DNA of 64,000 nt from an uncultured bacterium (lineage in GTDB: Bacteria; Patescibacteriota; Gracilibacteria; Absconditabacterales; Absconditicoccaceae), in the NCBI GenBank assembly GCA_916049765.1, contig CAJZIX010000002.1, positions 1-64,000 of the forward strand. Direction: 5' to 3'. Positions 40,715 to 51,495 of this stretch are shown here, piece after piece. A program made the position numbers and the translations under genes. Each line of letters begins with the position of its first letter. Within the stretch, counting starts at the first letter, position 1. Below the pieces are notes generated by a model that was not told the DNA's origin, ran no database searches, and worked only from the letters and a program-made list of their open reading frames with translations.

Positions 40715-42583
40715 ATGATGCAACTTTCCGAAATCATTGAATCCGTCCAATCGCTTCATCCAGATTTTTCTTATGAAGAAATCGCTGAACTTTGCTATGA
40801 TTACCTCGCCCAATTCAACGATAAAACCAAAGAATCCACCAAAGAAAAAAGTCTGAAAAAATACCTCAGTAAAGAATTTTGAATCCAGCGAGAAACAGAA
40901 AGCCTAGGAGAAGACTTTGAAAAGCAAGTTTCATTTTCTAGCATCCCAAGGCATCTTTTCAACTATACGAATAAAAAGAATGCTGACTACCTCATCACGA
41001 TCAAGGGCTTGAGTAAGCAGCTCGGATCTACGATTCTTTTTGAAGATGCAGAACTGAAGATCAAACCTGAGGACAAGATCGCTCTCGTGGGAAAAAACGG
41101 AGCTGGAAAATCCACTTTCCTCAAAATCCTGCTGAATCCTGAACTCGCGGATCATGGTGAGATTGAACTGCTAAAAGAGACAAAAATCTGATTTCTTTCT
41201 CAGGATTTGTTTTGGGAATCAAGGGAGAGAACCGTCTTGGAAGAAATGCTCACGACATTTCCGGAGATTACGAGGAGAGTAGAGAGGCTTGAGGAGATAA
41301 AACAGCTTTTAGACTGATGAAATGGTGATACGATTGCCTTGATTGAGGAGCAGAGCGAGCATATTGAACGGATGCTGATGCATGAAGCCTATCAAAAGTA
41401 TGATTTGCAAAAGGAGATTTTAAAATACTTCTGATTTACTAGAGAGCAACTGGATTTTCCGATCAAAAAACTTTCTGGAGGCGAACAAACCAAGTTACAA
41501 ATTGCAAAATTTTTGCTTCAAGATGTGGATCTGCTGATTTTGGATGAGCCGACCAACCATCTGGATATTGAGGGGATTCTCTTTATTGAGCAGTTCTGCC
41601 AGATGCGAAACAAGGCGCTGATCTGTATTTCTCACGATAGGAAATTTCTGGCTTCTGCATTCACCAAAACGATAGAAATCAAAAACAAAAAGCTGAATCT
41701 CTACTATTGCGGCTATGAAGACTTCTTGAGAGAAAAAGAAAAAAGGGCTGAACTCCAGCTCAAGAATTATACTGCCCAGCAGAAATACCTTGCTCAGCAG
41801 GAGAAATTCATTGAGAGATTCCGCTACAAATCTAGCAAAGCTGCTCAGGTGCAAAGTAGAATCAAAATGCTGGACAAAATGGATCGTATTGAGGCTCCAG
41901 AAGAGGAAATTTCAGCACATACTCCAAATCTTCAGGTCAAGTGGAGACTTCCGGAGACCTTGATCAGACTTTCTGAACTTTCTGTCGGATATGGGCAAAG
42001 TGTGCTAGTTAATCTGCCTCATGAACTGGAAATTACCAAAGCAATGAAAATCTGAATCATCGGAAAAAACGGAGTAGGGAAGACGACTTTGCTCAAAACC
42101 CTGCTTGGTCAGCTCAAACCTTTGTATGGCGATGTGCGAATCCATGAAAAAGTCAGGATTTGATTTTATTCCCAAGTGGCCGATGATCTGGATTTTCAAG
42201 CGACGATTACCGAAGAGCTGGTTTGACCTTGAGTTTCGTTTAAGGAAGCGATGGGATTTCTCGGGGCTTTGCTCATTGATCCAGAAAAAGCAGATCAAAA
42301 AATCTGAACCCTTTCAGGAGGCGAGAGATCCAAGGTTGCTCTAGCAAAAATGCTGCTTGCCCATCCAGATATTGTAGTGATGGACGAACCGACCAACCAT
42401 CTGGATTTGACTTCCAAAGAGGCGATCAAAACGATGCTCGCAGATTTCAATGGCGTTTCTTTGATTGTTTCGCATGATAGAGATTTTTTGGAGGCGACTT
42501 CAGAGCTTCTCTGGGTGATCAAAGAGGGCAAATTGACCGTTTTTCATTCCTTTGAGAGAGGATTTGAGGAGATGAAAGTCTAG
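40715..42583 (+). CDS. ABC-F family ATPase
   Basis: 622 residues, soluble, two ABC domains and no membrane part. Domain 1: [45 protein letters not shown]. Linker of basic helices ([20 protein letters not shown]). Domain 2: [49 protein letters not shown] proteins act on ribosomes, in translation control or drug protection. An extra helical stretch of about 80 residues precedes domain 1. Glycines by UGA include those in TKIGFLSQ and KIGTLSGGE. Two consecutive ATGs at 40715. Confidence 0.93.
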
Positions 42584-42601
42584 CAGTTTATTTTTTATAG
42601 A

Positions 42602-42634
42602 AAAACCCTAGCTATTGTTACTAGGGCTTTTTTT
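42602..42634 (+). terminator. Intrinsic terminator after the ABC-F gene
   Basis: AAACCCTAG and CTAGGGCTTTTTTT arms flank a nine-base loop. Confidence 0.85.
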
Positions 42635-42637
42635 AAT

Positions 42638-42922
42638 TTAGGCAGCTTGAGCATATTTTTCCTTTGCATTCAAAGGTTGTTGTAATAATGCTCAAACAAG
42701 TTGTCTTTTTGCTTCATTTTTTCGATTCTTATTAGAAAGAGTTTGATTAAGAACATTTCTAATTTCTCATAGTACTGTTTCTCTATCAAATTGTCCTCTT
42801 TCAGAAGTCCTTGCTTTTTCAATGTTAAGTTTACGATTTCTTGCAGAGATTTTATCAAGCATCATTACTTCTTCAGAACTAAGACTTTCAGCAGGAATGT
42901 TTTTTGTGTTCATTGTGTTCAT
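42638..42922 (-). CDS. Small helical protein, 94 residues
   Basis: Not recognised. No signal peptide or membrane helix; charged and helical (LSSEEVMMLDKISARNRKLN, RETVLGEIRNVLNQTLSNKN, LLQQPLNAKEKYAQAA). Two UGA glycines. Ends directly against the ABC-F terminator, which can serve this strand too. Confidence 0.65.
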
Positions 42923-43020
42923 CTTGTATCATAATAAGAGAATAAAATCTTTGATAAATAAGTTAATAGTTGTGAGTAGGTCTTGATAAGAATGGATATT
43001 CAGTGTTTTGCTTCTAGAGA

Positions 43021-44481
43021 TTAAAGTTCATTGACGACTTCTTTCAAAAGGGAGATCAAAACAGATTTCTTTTTGTCTGTTTCATCTGAAAGTCGTGTTT
43101 TATCTTTTTCAGAACTAGGACTTGAATGGATATCTCCAAAATCAAAGGCTTCTACGAGGAGCTGAGCTAACTCACCTCTCGTAATCGCTTGAGTTGAGGA
43201 TCATCATTCAGGATTGAGAATTTTAATTCCAGCAGCTTTGGCAACAAGTGAATAAGCTTCTCACTTCGTAAGCAGAGCATAAGGTAGAAACAGATCTCCC
43301 GATGATTCATGACGAAGTAGAGAAGTTCCGATCTTATGATCAAGCAAATATTCCAAATGGGGAGCATAGGCTGCAAAATAGGTGACATCAGTAATGGTAT
43401 TTAGGTGATAAAAATTTTTGATAACAAGTGCTTTTTGCTCTTGAGCAAGCATACTATTCGCAATCATAATGATTCCGTCTGCACGGAGCGTATCATTATC
43501 AGGGTAGAAATTGCCATTTCTTCCAGCTACTACCCCAAGCTGTGCAAGTTTGGTGATTGCATCCTGATAGTTATGATTGGAAATATCCCTAAATACGTTA
43601 TTGGTTTTGTTTTTCTCCAATTGGAAAACTGCTACAAGCATTCCGGCCATTTCAGATTTTGTTAAAACTGACTTAGTTGAGTCTATTAGTTTTATCTTCT
43701 CTTTTTGACCAAGATGAGGATAAAGTGTGAAGATGTTGTTAAGGATCAACTGTGCTTGAAGTGGAGTAATGGTATGATCTCGGATCATTTCAACTCTTTC
43801 AAGAAATCAGAGCTGTTTGGCAGTATTGAGCTTTTTGCTGAGAAGGGGGTCATTTGTTTGTAATGCTAGGGACTGCATATCAGTAAGTCCTTTCGTACTT
43901 CAAAGGTCATATCCATGCTTATATCTGTAGATATCGATTATAACTCTAACAAAATCACTACAACGAACATGGTTGAGTGGATGATATTTACCTTCTTCTC
44001 AGTTTACAATCCCAATACTTGCGAGGATTTCAATGCTTTCTTTTTGAGGATCTCTTCAAATATCTTCAAAAACTGGCAAAAAATCTGATTCGCTCTCTGG
44101 GAAGTTCATACGGATAATTGGTTGGGTATCGTTCTTGGTTATGGATTTAGATACTGCTTCTTTAGCAGGAAAGTGAATCCCTGTTTGAGTTCAGTTTTCT
44201 GTTTCTTCTTTAGTTTTTACTTTCGAAGGCGTTTCCATTCCCTCTTGCATAAACGCTACCAAATTATTCCATACTTGTTTTACTCCAAAGGCGACATGGT
44301 TCTCAATCTGGTCATGAAGGGCTTCAGGGGCATTGGTTTTTGTTGCTTTCTCTTGCTCAGAAGTTTTAGTTCCTTGCATATCAAAAGCTAATACGGAGGT
44401 AAGCGTATAGCCTCCGATAACAAATACAACGAGTGCTTTCCATAATCCCCCTCATCCAGTTGACTTTCTGAGGTGTGTCAT
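43021..44481 (-). CDS. Anchored or secreted protein with SLH-like repeats
   Basis: 486 residues. N-terminal hydrophobic segment GLWKALVVFVIGGYTLTSVL after a Gly run partly coded by UGA. SLH-like repeats are spread from about 125 to 450: IGIVNGEEGKYHPLNHVRCS, LTKSEMAGMLVAVFQLEK, LGVVAGRNGNFYPDNDTLRA, and ITRGELAQLLVEAFDFG. Charged Lys/Glu-rich linker at about 40-105. Likely held to the S-layer or wall. It has a good promoter about 185 bases upstream. Related to the SLH proteins at 1758-3620 and 19687-24354. Confidence 0.82.
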
Positions 44482-44666
44482 TTTGTCTTTTTAACGAATA
44501 AATGGTTGTGTTGTAGAACCCATTTTTCATCATTAAGACAAATCTTACTATAAGGTCAGATTTTTTTCTCTTCGAAGAAGCTTCTTGGAGAAACACTATC
44601 AAAAATCTGAATCTTCCTTGTAAGAATGGAGTGTCTCTGTATCACTATCACTACATTGACAGTAAT

Positions 44667-44694
44667 ATTATATATTAAAAATAAAATATGTCAA
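44667..44694 (-). promoter_or_regulatory. Promoter of the SLH gene at 43021-44481
   Basis: On the minus strand TTGACA (44694-44689) and TATAAT (44672-44667), 16-base spacer. It gives an unusually long leader of about 180 bases, which carries two AARTCTGA motifs (44556, 44603) in opposite orientation. Confidence 0.7.
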
Positions 44695-44737
44695 CTTTTT
44701 GAGAAGATTTTTTTAGAAGAAAAAAGAGGATTAAATA

Positions 44738-45454
44738 TTAGGAGGAGAGAAGCGGAATTTTTTCCCATTTTTTGATTTTCCAATCAGGAAAGTATTTTTT
44801 GAGAAAGAGTTTTCTATGAATCGGACAGATGCCATACTGTTCAATTGCCTGATAGTGGGCTTTTGTTCCATAGCCTTTATGTTGTTCAAAAGAGTAGTGA
44901 GGATAGCTCTTCGCAAGCTCATACATCTCATGATCTCTTCCAACTTTAGCAAGAAGAGAAGCGATGCTGATCTCAGCTAGACGATCATCGCCATGAACAA
45001 CCGTTTTTGTCATTATTCCTAATGCTTTTCAAAGTCAAAAATCTGACTTTCCATCCAAGACCAGAAGAATTTTTTCATGATGTTCAATTTCTCGGGTTTG
45101 AAAGAGCAATTTGAGATCTTCAAGGCTTCCTTTCCTTTTGGCTTTACTTTCCAAGAGAGTATGAAAAAGCTGATATAGCCCTTTGCAGATCGCAAAAAAG
45201 ATCGCTTTAGTTACCCCATATTCGTCAATAAATTCTGCTTCCACACTGGCAATACAGGCAACTAATTTTCCTTCTGAAATGAGTGTTTCAATCTGCTCAA
45301 AAGCAGCTTCCCTCTGATGTTCTGAAAGCTTTTTGCTATCTCTGAAAAGTGAAAAAGTCTTGAGTTCTTTGTGAGAAAGTTTGCTTATAACAAGACCGAT
45401 ATAGAGCGGTCAAGCAAGAGGTCCCCTTCCTGCCTCATCAAAGTAGATTTCCAT
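44738..45454 (-). CDS. rnhB: Ribonuclease HII
   Basis: 238 residues. Degrades RNA in RNA-DNA hybrids. Visible: YFDEAGRGPLAGPLYIGLVI with the acidic D-E pair, SLFRDSKKLSEHQRE, LLVLDGKSDFGLGKA with the third acid, and IASLLAKVGRDHEMYELAKS, HKGYGTKAHYQAI. The Gly in LAGPL is UGA. Slightly longer than usual, with an insertion about 95-135. Starts two bases after tsaD's stop, so translationally coupled to it. Confidence 0.93.
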
Positions 45455-45456
45455 TG

Positions 45457-46494
45457 CTAGTTCTTTCTTTTTGTTAAAAGTCCAACGACTCCGATCATTG
45501 CGCCATTATCAGTAGAGTAGAGTTTCTTTGCAGGGGAAAAGAATTTGCATGCAGGTAATTTTTTACTGACAAGCTCCTGAGTTACTTCAATCAATCTCGT
45601 ATTTGCAGAAACTCCCCCTGCAACAGCGAGGCTCTTCGCTCCAAAAGTTTGTCCTGCTTGAATTAGTTTCTTACTTAGCACTTCTACGACAGCCTCTTGA
45701 AAATCATAGGCAATATCACAGATAAGCTGATCGGTCAGAGAAATTCAGTTTTTTTCTAATTTTTCTAAAAGGAAAGAAACCTGACTTTTCATTCCAGAAA
45801 AACTAAATTCAAATTTATCATGATTGAGGAAGATTCTCTTGAATTGAATCAAAGGGTTTGGTCTACCAAGAGTAGCTTTTTGAGAGATTCGGAGACCTCA
45901 TGGATAAGGCCCTCAGAGCATTCTAGAGACCTTATCAAAACACTCACCTCCTGCATCATCAAGTGTTCGTCCGATTTTTCTAATCCTAAAGCCAGCTAAA
46001 GAAAAAGAAGTATATTCTGAAAAAGAGTCAGGAGTATCTTCTTTCTCTTCAGTGATCAGATAGATGTCGTTATGTCACCCTGAAACGGTAAGAACGACGA
46101 GTGGGAGTTCTAAATCTTCTAGCTTCCTTTCTAGTAAAATAGAAAAAATATGTCCAGAAATATGATGAACTGCTACGACCTCTTTTTCAAAAAAAGCTCC
46201 TAATTCATAGGCAACCGTTTTCCCCACGACAAGGGATCAAGGAAGTCCAGGCTGAGTCGTCACAGAGATAAAGTCCACTTTTTTGATCTCCTCAAATCCT
46301 ATCGTTTGCAAAAGTGCGATAATCTTTTCACTATGCAGTCTTGAAGCGAGCTCTGGTACTACACCTCAGAACTTTTGATGTTCTTGAATTTGTGAATAGG
46401 CCAGAATTTTTTCTATTTCAAAAGTTCCTTGTTCATCATTTACAATGGCAAGGGAAGTATCGTCACAGCTGGTTTCTATGGCTAAGGTTTTCAT
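45457..46494 (-). CDS. tsaD: tRNA threonylcarbamoyladenosine transferase TsaD
   Basis: 345 residues. With TsaB, TsaC and TsaE it makes t6A37 in ANN-decoding tRNAs. Visible: LAIETSCDDTSLAIV, QKFGGVVPELASRLHSEKII, the metal-binding HHISGHIFSIL, VVLTVSGGHNDIYL, FSGMKSQVSF, and AVAGGVSANTRLIEV, NGAMIGVVGLL at the end. Many UGA glycines at conserved places. TsaC is also in the window at 53238. Confidence 0.94.
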
Positions 46495-46649
46495 ATATTG
46501 AGCGAAGATAAAACACTGAGAAGTATAGTGTTCTGAAACCAAAAATCCAGTCTACAAAAAAATAATTTGCAAAAGTGTGAGGAGTAACCAATGTTATAAA
46601 AAATAAGAGGAGTTTTATAAGGTATCAAGTGTAAAATTTTATAAAAGAA

Positions 46650-46680
46650 AAAACTGACCTTATGGATCAGCTTTTTATCT
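46650..46680 (-). terminator. Terminator of the gene at 46696-47109
   Basis: Minus-strand CTGATCC, loop ATAA, GGTCAG, TTTTTT, with one bulged base. It lies 16-46 bases after the stop. Confidence 0.65.
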
Positions 46681-46695
46681 GATTATCTAGAGATA

Positions 46696-47109
46696 TTAAA
46701 GTCTAGAGGGGCTAGGATTGTCTAGATCATAATAGAGATTCCCATTAAACTCATTCATTTTTTGAGATTCTATAATAACATTACCTAATCCAGTGATGCG
46801 AGAAATGATCTTCCCCATATAAGTGAAAACTGCAGTTGGAGTATACTTTTCTGCCCCCTGAAGGTTCATGAATTTTAGTAGAGTAGGGGAGATAAAAAGA
46901 ATCATTACTGTGAAAAATAATCCTAAAATCATATATCTAATACTACTCCAAGCGGCTTTAATTTCTTTATCATCTCCTTTTGAAAAAATGAAAAGAAAAA
47001 TCGCTCTAAAAAAAGCGTAAATACATCCTCAACAAATGATAAGAACTATTGCTCCAAGAATATAAAGTACAATTTCTTCAAATCCTCCTTGCTGGTAAAT
47101 ATCAGGCAT
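46696..47109 (-). CDS. Small two-helix membrane protein, TrbC/VirB2-like
   Basis: 137 residues with hydrophobic segments LYILGAIVLIICGGCIYAFF and RYMILGLFFTVMILFISPTL separated by a short charged loop (SKGDDKEIKAAWSSI). The helix-loop-helix with charged middle resembles TrbC/VirB2-type pilins and related CPR proteins at 51496, 52023 and 54955, but lacks a signal peptide. C-terminal 55 residues polar. Function unknown. Confidence 0.65.
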
Positions 47110-47159
47110 TTTTTATTTTTTAGTGAGTAAAGAAAAAATCCTTGCGGATTTTCTCATAA

Positions 47160-47456
47160 TTATTTATCAGCGTTCTTTGGTAATCTTTTTGTGTCCTTTA
47201 TTTCAAAGAATTTCTGGAAAAGTTTGTCATTCGTTTCTTTGAAAAGGAGTTTTGCAGCTCTTTCAGACATCTGAGAACCTTTTGAAACCCATTCCTTGAT
47301 AGCCTCAACATTAGCTTCAAGTTTATGATGAAGAGGGTCGTAAGATCCAAGAACTTCTTTATACCCAAATTTAGCTGGTTTAGTATGTTCAGTCAAAACG
47401 ATTCTGTAAAAAGGTCTTTTCGATCTTCCGTGTCTTGACAATCTAATTGTTAACAT
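47160..47456 (-). CDS. rpsP: 30S ribosomal protein S16
   Basis: 98 residues. Family motif MLTIRLSRHGRSKRPFYRIV at the start, GYKEVLGSYDPLHHKLEANV, WVSKGSQMSERAAKLL. No in-frame UGA. Confidence 0.97.
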   Translation of the reverse strand: MLTIRLSRHGRSKRPFYRIVLTEHTKPAKFGYKEVLGSYDPLHHKLEANVEAIKEWVSKGSQMSERAAKLLFKETNDKLFQKFFEIKDTKRLPKNADK

Positions 47457-47499
47457 GCTGGAAATGCAATAAAAATTTAAAAAATGAAAAACTTGATGT

Positions 47500-47676
47500 T
47501 TACTTTAATTTTTCCTTTGAAGTGTGTTCAGTATGTTTTTTACAATGCTTGCAGTATTTTGTCTGAGCAAGCTTTGGAGTTGTAGCCTTATTGATGCTTG
47601 TAAAGTAGTTAGTAGCTTTACATTCACTACATACCATTGCAACAGTAATAACTCCTCCTTTTTTCTTAGCGGCCAT
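47500..47676 (-). CDS. rpmG: 50S ribosomal protein L33, zinc-binding form
   Basis: 58 residues, too short for default gene finding. MVCSECKATNYFTSINKATT and KYCKHCKKHTEHTSKEKLK give the two CxxC pairs of the C+ (zinc) form and the family's KYC..C.KHT pattern. An N-terminal extension MAAKKKGGVITVA precedes it. No in-frame UGA. 43 bases upstream of rpsP on the same strand. Confidence 0.93.
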   Translation of the reverse strand: MAAKKKGGVITVAMVCSECKATNYFTSINKATTPKLAQTKYCKHCKKHTEHTSKEKLK

Positions 47677-47728
47677 AATAATGTACTCGATAAATAAAAG
47701 ATATTTGAATGACGTTTTGAGATGATCA

Positions 47729-47790
47729 TAATAATTGGCACTAGGTAGACTCGAACCACTCCCGCAGTCTTGCGGGACGCTCTAATCATC
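47729..47790 (-). other. Broken tRNA(CAU) copy with the 18-base palindrome
   Basis: On the minus strand: a D-arm piece (TTAGAGCG), then the palindrome at 47760-47777 (TCCCGCAAGACTGCGGGA), then the T arm and acceptor of a tRNA. About 30 bases (47729-47759) are identical to the 3' end of the intact tRNA at 47807-47880. The palindrome takes the place of the anticodon arm. The same palindrome, with one change, is in a broken tRNA-His copy at 53066-53083. Confidence 0.85.
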
Positions 47791-47806
47791 CATTTTACTT
47801 AATAAT

Positions 47807-47880
47807 TGGCACTAGGTAGACTCGAACCACCGACCTCGCCCTTATGAGAGGCGCGCTCTAACCTGCTGAGCTATAGTGCC
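47807..47880 (-). tRNA. tRNA with CAU anticodon (Met or Ile2)
   Basis: 74 bases. Acceptor GGCACTA pairs with TAGTGCC; D arm AGCTCAGCAGGTTAGAGC; anticodon stem CGCCT/GGGCG with loop CTCATAA, anticodon CAU; T arm TTCGAGT. Does not have initiator features (position 1-72 is paired). Elongator Met or lysidine-modified Ile2 cannot be told apart here. CCA is not encoded. Confidence 0.93.
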
Positions 47881-47893
47881 ATAATTTAGCAAT

Positions 47894-47980
47894 CGGTGAG
47901 GGAGGGATTCGAACCCTCGAGGCGATCTCTCGCCTGACTCGTTAGCAGTGAGCTGATTTCGACCACTCATCCACCTCACC
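47894..47980 (-). tRNA. tRNA-Ser (GCU)
   Basis: 87 bases with a long variable arm. Acceptor GGTGAGG/CCTCACC, discriminator G, anticodon loop CTGCTAA (GCU), T loop TTCGAAT. CCA not encoded. 13 bases from the tRNA(CAU) gene, likely one transcript. Confidence 0.95.
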
Positions 47981-48082
47981 AAAACCGTGCTGATCTCCTA
48001 TATAGTGAATTGGATTTGAATTTCAAGGAAAAAACATTACATTGAGTCTAAAATCAGTTTTCTTTATTTTTTTAGCAAGAGG

Positions 48083-48649
48083 ATGAGTGAAATAGCGTGA
48101 GGTATTGAAGATTTTTGACCACTAAGAAGTGATGTCAATCAGGTTTCAGAAGAGGCAGTGCAACGTATTCAATCACAGTCAAAACAAGCAAAACAGATCG
48201 CCCAGCAGATCAAAAAAGACAAAGCAATTAACTATCATCTTGCTCAGTTTTTAAGTTTTTTGATGAAAGAGATCCAGAATGAAGAACTCATCAAAGCAAT
48301 CACAGATACTTTTTTTAAGACAACAAATCCAAAAGATCAGATTACCTACCTGAGAAAGGACATTAATACCTATGTTGTAGTCTGATTTTTTCTCCCATTT
48401 TTTCAAAAAGAAGCAGAGCAAGCGAAGATTCTCCCACTTTATGGAAAACTAGGATATGAAGAGGCAAATCAATCACTCAAAAACTATGTTACTTACCTGA
48501 AAAGACTCTCTGAGCAATATCATGATAATGTTCCTATTGATCAAAATGCACTTCTTACTCTCATTATCATTATCGCAAAAGAGCGACTTAAATCGTGAAA
48601 AAATAGTAATCAAGAGCTTTTGAAAAAAGAAATTTTACAATTACTCTAG
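48083..48649 (+). CDS. Hypothetical protein, 188 residues
   Basis: Not recognised. Helical, soluble, Gln/Lys-rich: VQRIQSQSKQAKQIAQQIKK, AQFLSFLMKEIQNEELIKAI, YVTYLKRLSEQYHDN, LLTLIIIIAKERL. UGA glycines at the N-terminus (EIAGGIEDFG), one central and one near the end. Its last 9 bases overlap the convergent end of hisS. No promoter was found; it starts about 100 bases after the divergent tRNA-Ser gene. Confidence 0.7.
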
Positions 48650-49969
48650 GAGAGAGATATTTTTTTCTTCTCAGGTTTGCATATTCTTTATTTTATAGGT
48701 ACCAGCTTCTTTTTCTCCTTGTCCGTAAATGACAACATAAGGAATTCCTTTTTTGTCGGCATAGGCAAATTGTTTCCCAAGTTTTTCTGCTGTTGGAAAA
48801 ATCTCAAAAGTCTGATTTTTTTCAGCGAATGTTCCTGCAAGTTTCAGAATTGCTTCAAAATTCTCCTCAAAATGGAGAAATAAATAGTCTGCAACAGTCT
48901 GCTTTTTTTCTTCTTTGAGCTCAAAAATCTTTCCGAGCAGTCTACTAATCCCGATACTTCCTCCAACTCCGCAATAATCGCTTCTTTTAGGATCAATATA
49001 GCCCGTTAAATTCGCATATCTTCCCCCTCCACAGATTGAACCAAGCTTTTCATCATTTTTTAATACCGCTTCAAAAATTGTCCCAGTATAATAGTCCAAA
49101 CCTCTGATGATTTGCAAATCAATTTTCCATTCAAAATCAAGGTGCATTGCTTCTTTAAGCTGTTTCAAAAACGTAAGGACAGTTCTCAATTCTTCTACTC
49201 CCTCTTTGAAAGCTTCTGAATCTGCAAAGCCTAAAATCTGATCGCAATCTTCAATCTTCTCTGACTGAAAAGAGATAAACTTCAGAATTTTTTCGCTATT
49301 TTCTGCTGAGATATTGAGGTCTTCTCTGAGCGTTGCGATAAAGTTTTCTGTTCCAATCTTCTTATATTTATCAATAAGGGTTGAAATCTGTTGCATTTGT
49401 TCCTCATCTTGACTGACTTCTGCGAGAAATGCTTTGACGAGCTTCTTATTATTGATATGAAAAACGGCAGTGTCTTGGAGTTCACAGCTTTTCAGGATCT
49501 TATTTAGCGTAGAACCGAGCGTTGCGATGATCTCTGCATCATAGTAGAAATAGTCTTTTTCTCCCTTCCAAATCACATCAATATCACACTGGAAAAACTC
49601 TCTATATCTTCCTTTTTGAGCTCTTTCTCCTCTCCAAACCGGCTGAATCTGATACCTTTTGAAAGGAAAGGTCAGCTGATGCTCCCAATCTAGCGTATAT
49701 CTCGCAAATGGTACGGTGAGATCAAAATGTAATCCATATTCTTTCAAATCTTGTGCTCCCTGAGCGATTCCGTAGAGTCCAAAAATCTGTTTTCAGGTTT
49801 CTTCTCCATTTTTTGAGAGAAGCACATCATTCCTCTCTACAGCAGGCGTATGAATATGAGTATATCAAAACTGTTGATAGCTCTGCTCAATGGTTTCTTT
49901 GAGCTGATCAAAAATTAACTGCTGACTAGGACTATATTCGGGAAATCCACTAGGACGAAGCTCTGCCAT
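48641..49969 (-). CDS. hisS: Histidyl-tRNA synthetase
   Basis: 442 residues. Class II: motif 1 region IHTPAVERNDVLLSKNGEET, motif 2 RAQKGRYREFFQCDIDVI, histidine-binding RGLDYYTGTIFEA, motif 3 CGVGGSIGISRLLGKI. C-terminal anticodon domain ends YKIKNMQTGEEKNISLLE, where TGE contains a UGA Gly. Its substrate tRNA-His is at 52713. No T-box-like element was seen upstream. Confidence 0.95.
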
Positions 49970-50310
49970 TTGATGAAGAAAAAAATAAATCTGATTCTTT
50001 TTTAGGGATATGAAATGAAAATGCAAGGAAGAGGCTAAAAATAAAAAAGAATCTTTGCTTGACTCTCCTCTTTAGATTTTTAAAAGGAAAGTACTGATGA
50101 CGAGATAAAAGCCTCTCAAAGGAACCGAAATGCTTCGGATAGAGGGCTTTAGAGAACCTAGAGGAGGTGAAAAATTCCTTATTTGATGTGGAGTATTTCG
50201 TCTTTCTTCCTTAGAAGGGTTCTTCGAAATCATTAGCACTAGAGCATCATCTTTTTTAACTGCAAAAAAAAGACAAAAACTCTGAATTTTTATACTTTTA
50301 TTTTCTCAAC
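49970..50310. other. Intergenic region with a candidate structured RNA
   Basis: 341 bases without a gene between divergent hisS and the gene at 50311. AAAGCCTCTC (about 50117-50126) can pair with GAGGGCTTT (about 50143-50151), enclosing the inner hairpin CCGAA/TTCGG. An outer helix GACGAGATA (50100-50108 area) with TATTTCGTC (about 50187) would close it. TTGACT at 50059-50064 is a possible -35. A TATACT -10 box at 50291-50296 serves the next gene, giving an almost leaderless mRNA. I do not recognise RNase P RNA, tmRNA, SRP RNA or a T-box here. Confidence 0.4.
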
Positions 50311-51276
50311 ATGAGCAAAAAAAACCTAACGGTTCTGTTCCTGCTTCTCTCAGGAGTGATCGCAGTCTTGGCCTATGCAGGAGGTAAACAGTCAAATTGG
50401 CTTTCTGACAGCCAAATTAATTTCGCAAAAGATAACCTCTCCACTGATAGGGGAAACAAACTTGAAGCACAGCTTCGAGATGCTGTTATCAATGGATTGA
50501 CGACTCGAGCTCAAAATCATGAAAAAAGACTTCAAGCTTTTGCTCAAAGTACAGGATATCCAAACTTAACTCCGGAGCAGACGAGTTTTTCAGATTTGCT
50601 CTCTACAAAACACAGTAATCAACTCACCGCAGATATGCGAAATGGCTTGCTTACCAGGCTAACCTATGCGGTTACTAATCATGAAATGAGGTTGAGAGCC
50701 TTAGAAAAGCCAACAGCTACTCCAACAAAAGTAGATGGTAAATGTGGAACTGAAGCAGCAACCTGTTTAGCAGGAACGGTAAAATGAGATAATGGAAAAA
50801 CGGCTTGTGGAACCACGAGAACATGGAACTGTGAAGGAAGTAATGGTTGAGAGACTGCATATAACTGTCCTTTCCAAAATCCGGCATGTGAGAATTATTC
50901 TTGTAAGGGAACCTATACTTGAACTAATTGGTATCGAGAATGAAAAAAGAATTATAATGTAAGATGTTTCGATTGATTCTCAGAAGATGCCTCTGCATGT
51001 AGTGGAATGCGTCCGACTGGCTTGTGGTGAATTGTAGATCCGACTTCAAGTCGTGGACGTTCTCACTACTGTGAGATTCAGAAAGGTGGTTCTGAACAAA
51101 GAAAGCCAAAATACTGTTATTATGAGTGTAGTATAGAGACACCATGATTTCAGACTAGTAGGGACACTTATTGTACCAAAGTATATCATGAAAAAAGTTG
51201 TTCATCACTAAGTGAATCAGCTTGTAAGGCACAGAAGGGTTGTAGATGGGAGAAAGATTTTGTGATAAGATGATAG
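50311..51276 (+). CDS. Exported Cys-rich protein, 321 residues
   Basis: Signal peptide or anchor MSKKNLTVLFLLLSGVIAVL ending AYA. About 25-150 is helical with two related units (LSDSQINFAKDNLSTDRGNK...THEKRLQAFAQ-like and LLSTKHSNQLTADMRNGLLT...NHEMRLRALE). About 155-320 holds some 20 Cys: GKCGTEAATCLAGTV, TACGTTRTWNCEGSNG, NCPFQNPACENYSCKG, KYCYYECSIETPG, SCSSLSESACKAQKGC. Probably disulfide-rich and extracellular; function unknown. Many UGA glycines in the Cys-rich part. The final codon before TAG is UGA. Confidence 0.8.
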
Positions 51277-51285
51277 TATTTAAAA

Positions 51286-51375
51286 AATCTAACCAATTAC
51301 GGTTAGATTTTTTTAATGTTGAAAAAATAAAAAAACCCAGAAGTAAATCTGACTTCTGGGGGTTGTGTTTTTTTG
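51286..51375 (+). terminator. Two consecutive intrinsic terminators
   Basis: First: AAATCTAACC / GGTTAGATTTTTTT (about 51288-51314). Second: CCCAGAAGT / ACTTCTGGG (about 51336-51360), with an AAATCTGA motif forming its loop (51345-51352). Confidence 0.75.
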
Positions 51376-51495
51376 GCATTACATACAGGTTGTTTGTTTA
51401 GGTTATAGCTACTATATGGAATGTATAATGGACCACACAATATACGTATAATAAAATGGCATTAAAAGTCAAGAGAATTTTGTAAATAATTTTTT

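Noticed and set aside
47505..47789. 94-codon minus-strand frame
   Set aside because: It overlaps rpmG in another frame and reads through the broken tRNA copy; the rpmG frame has the L33 zinc motifs.
49970..50310. T-box or other known riboswitch upstream of hisS
   Set aside because: No T-box consensus on the minus strand, and the hairpins found do not match a family I know.
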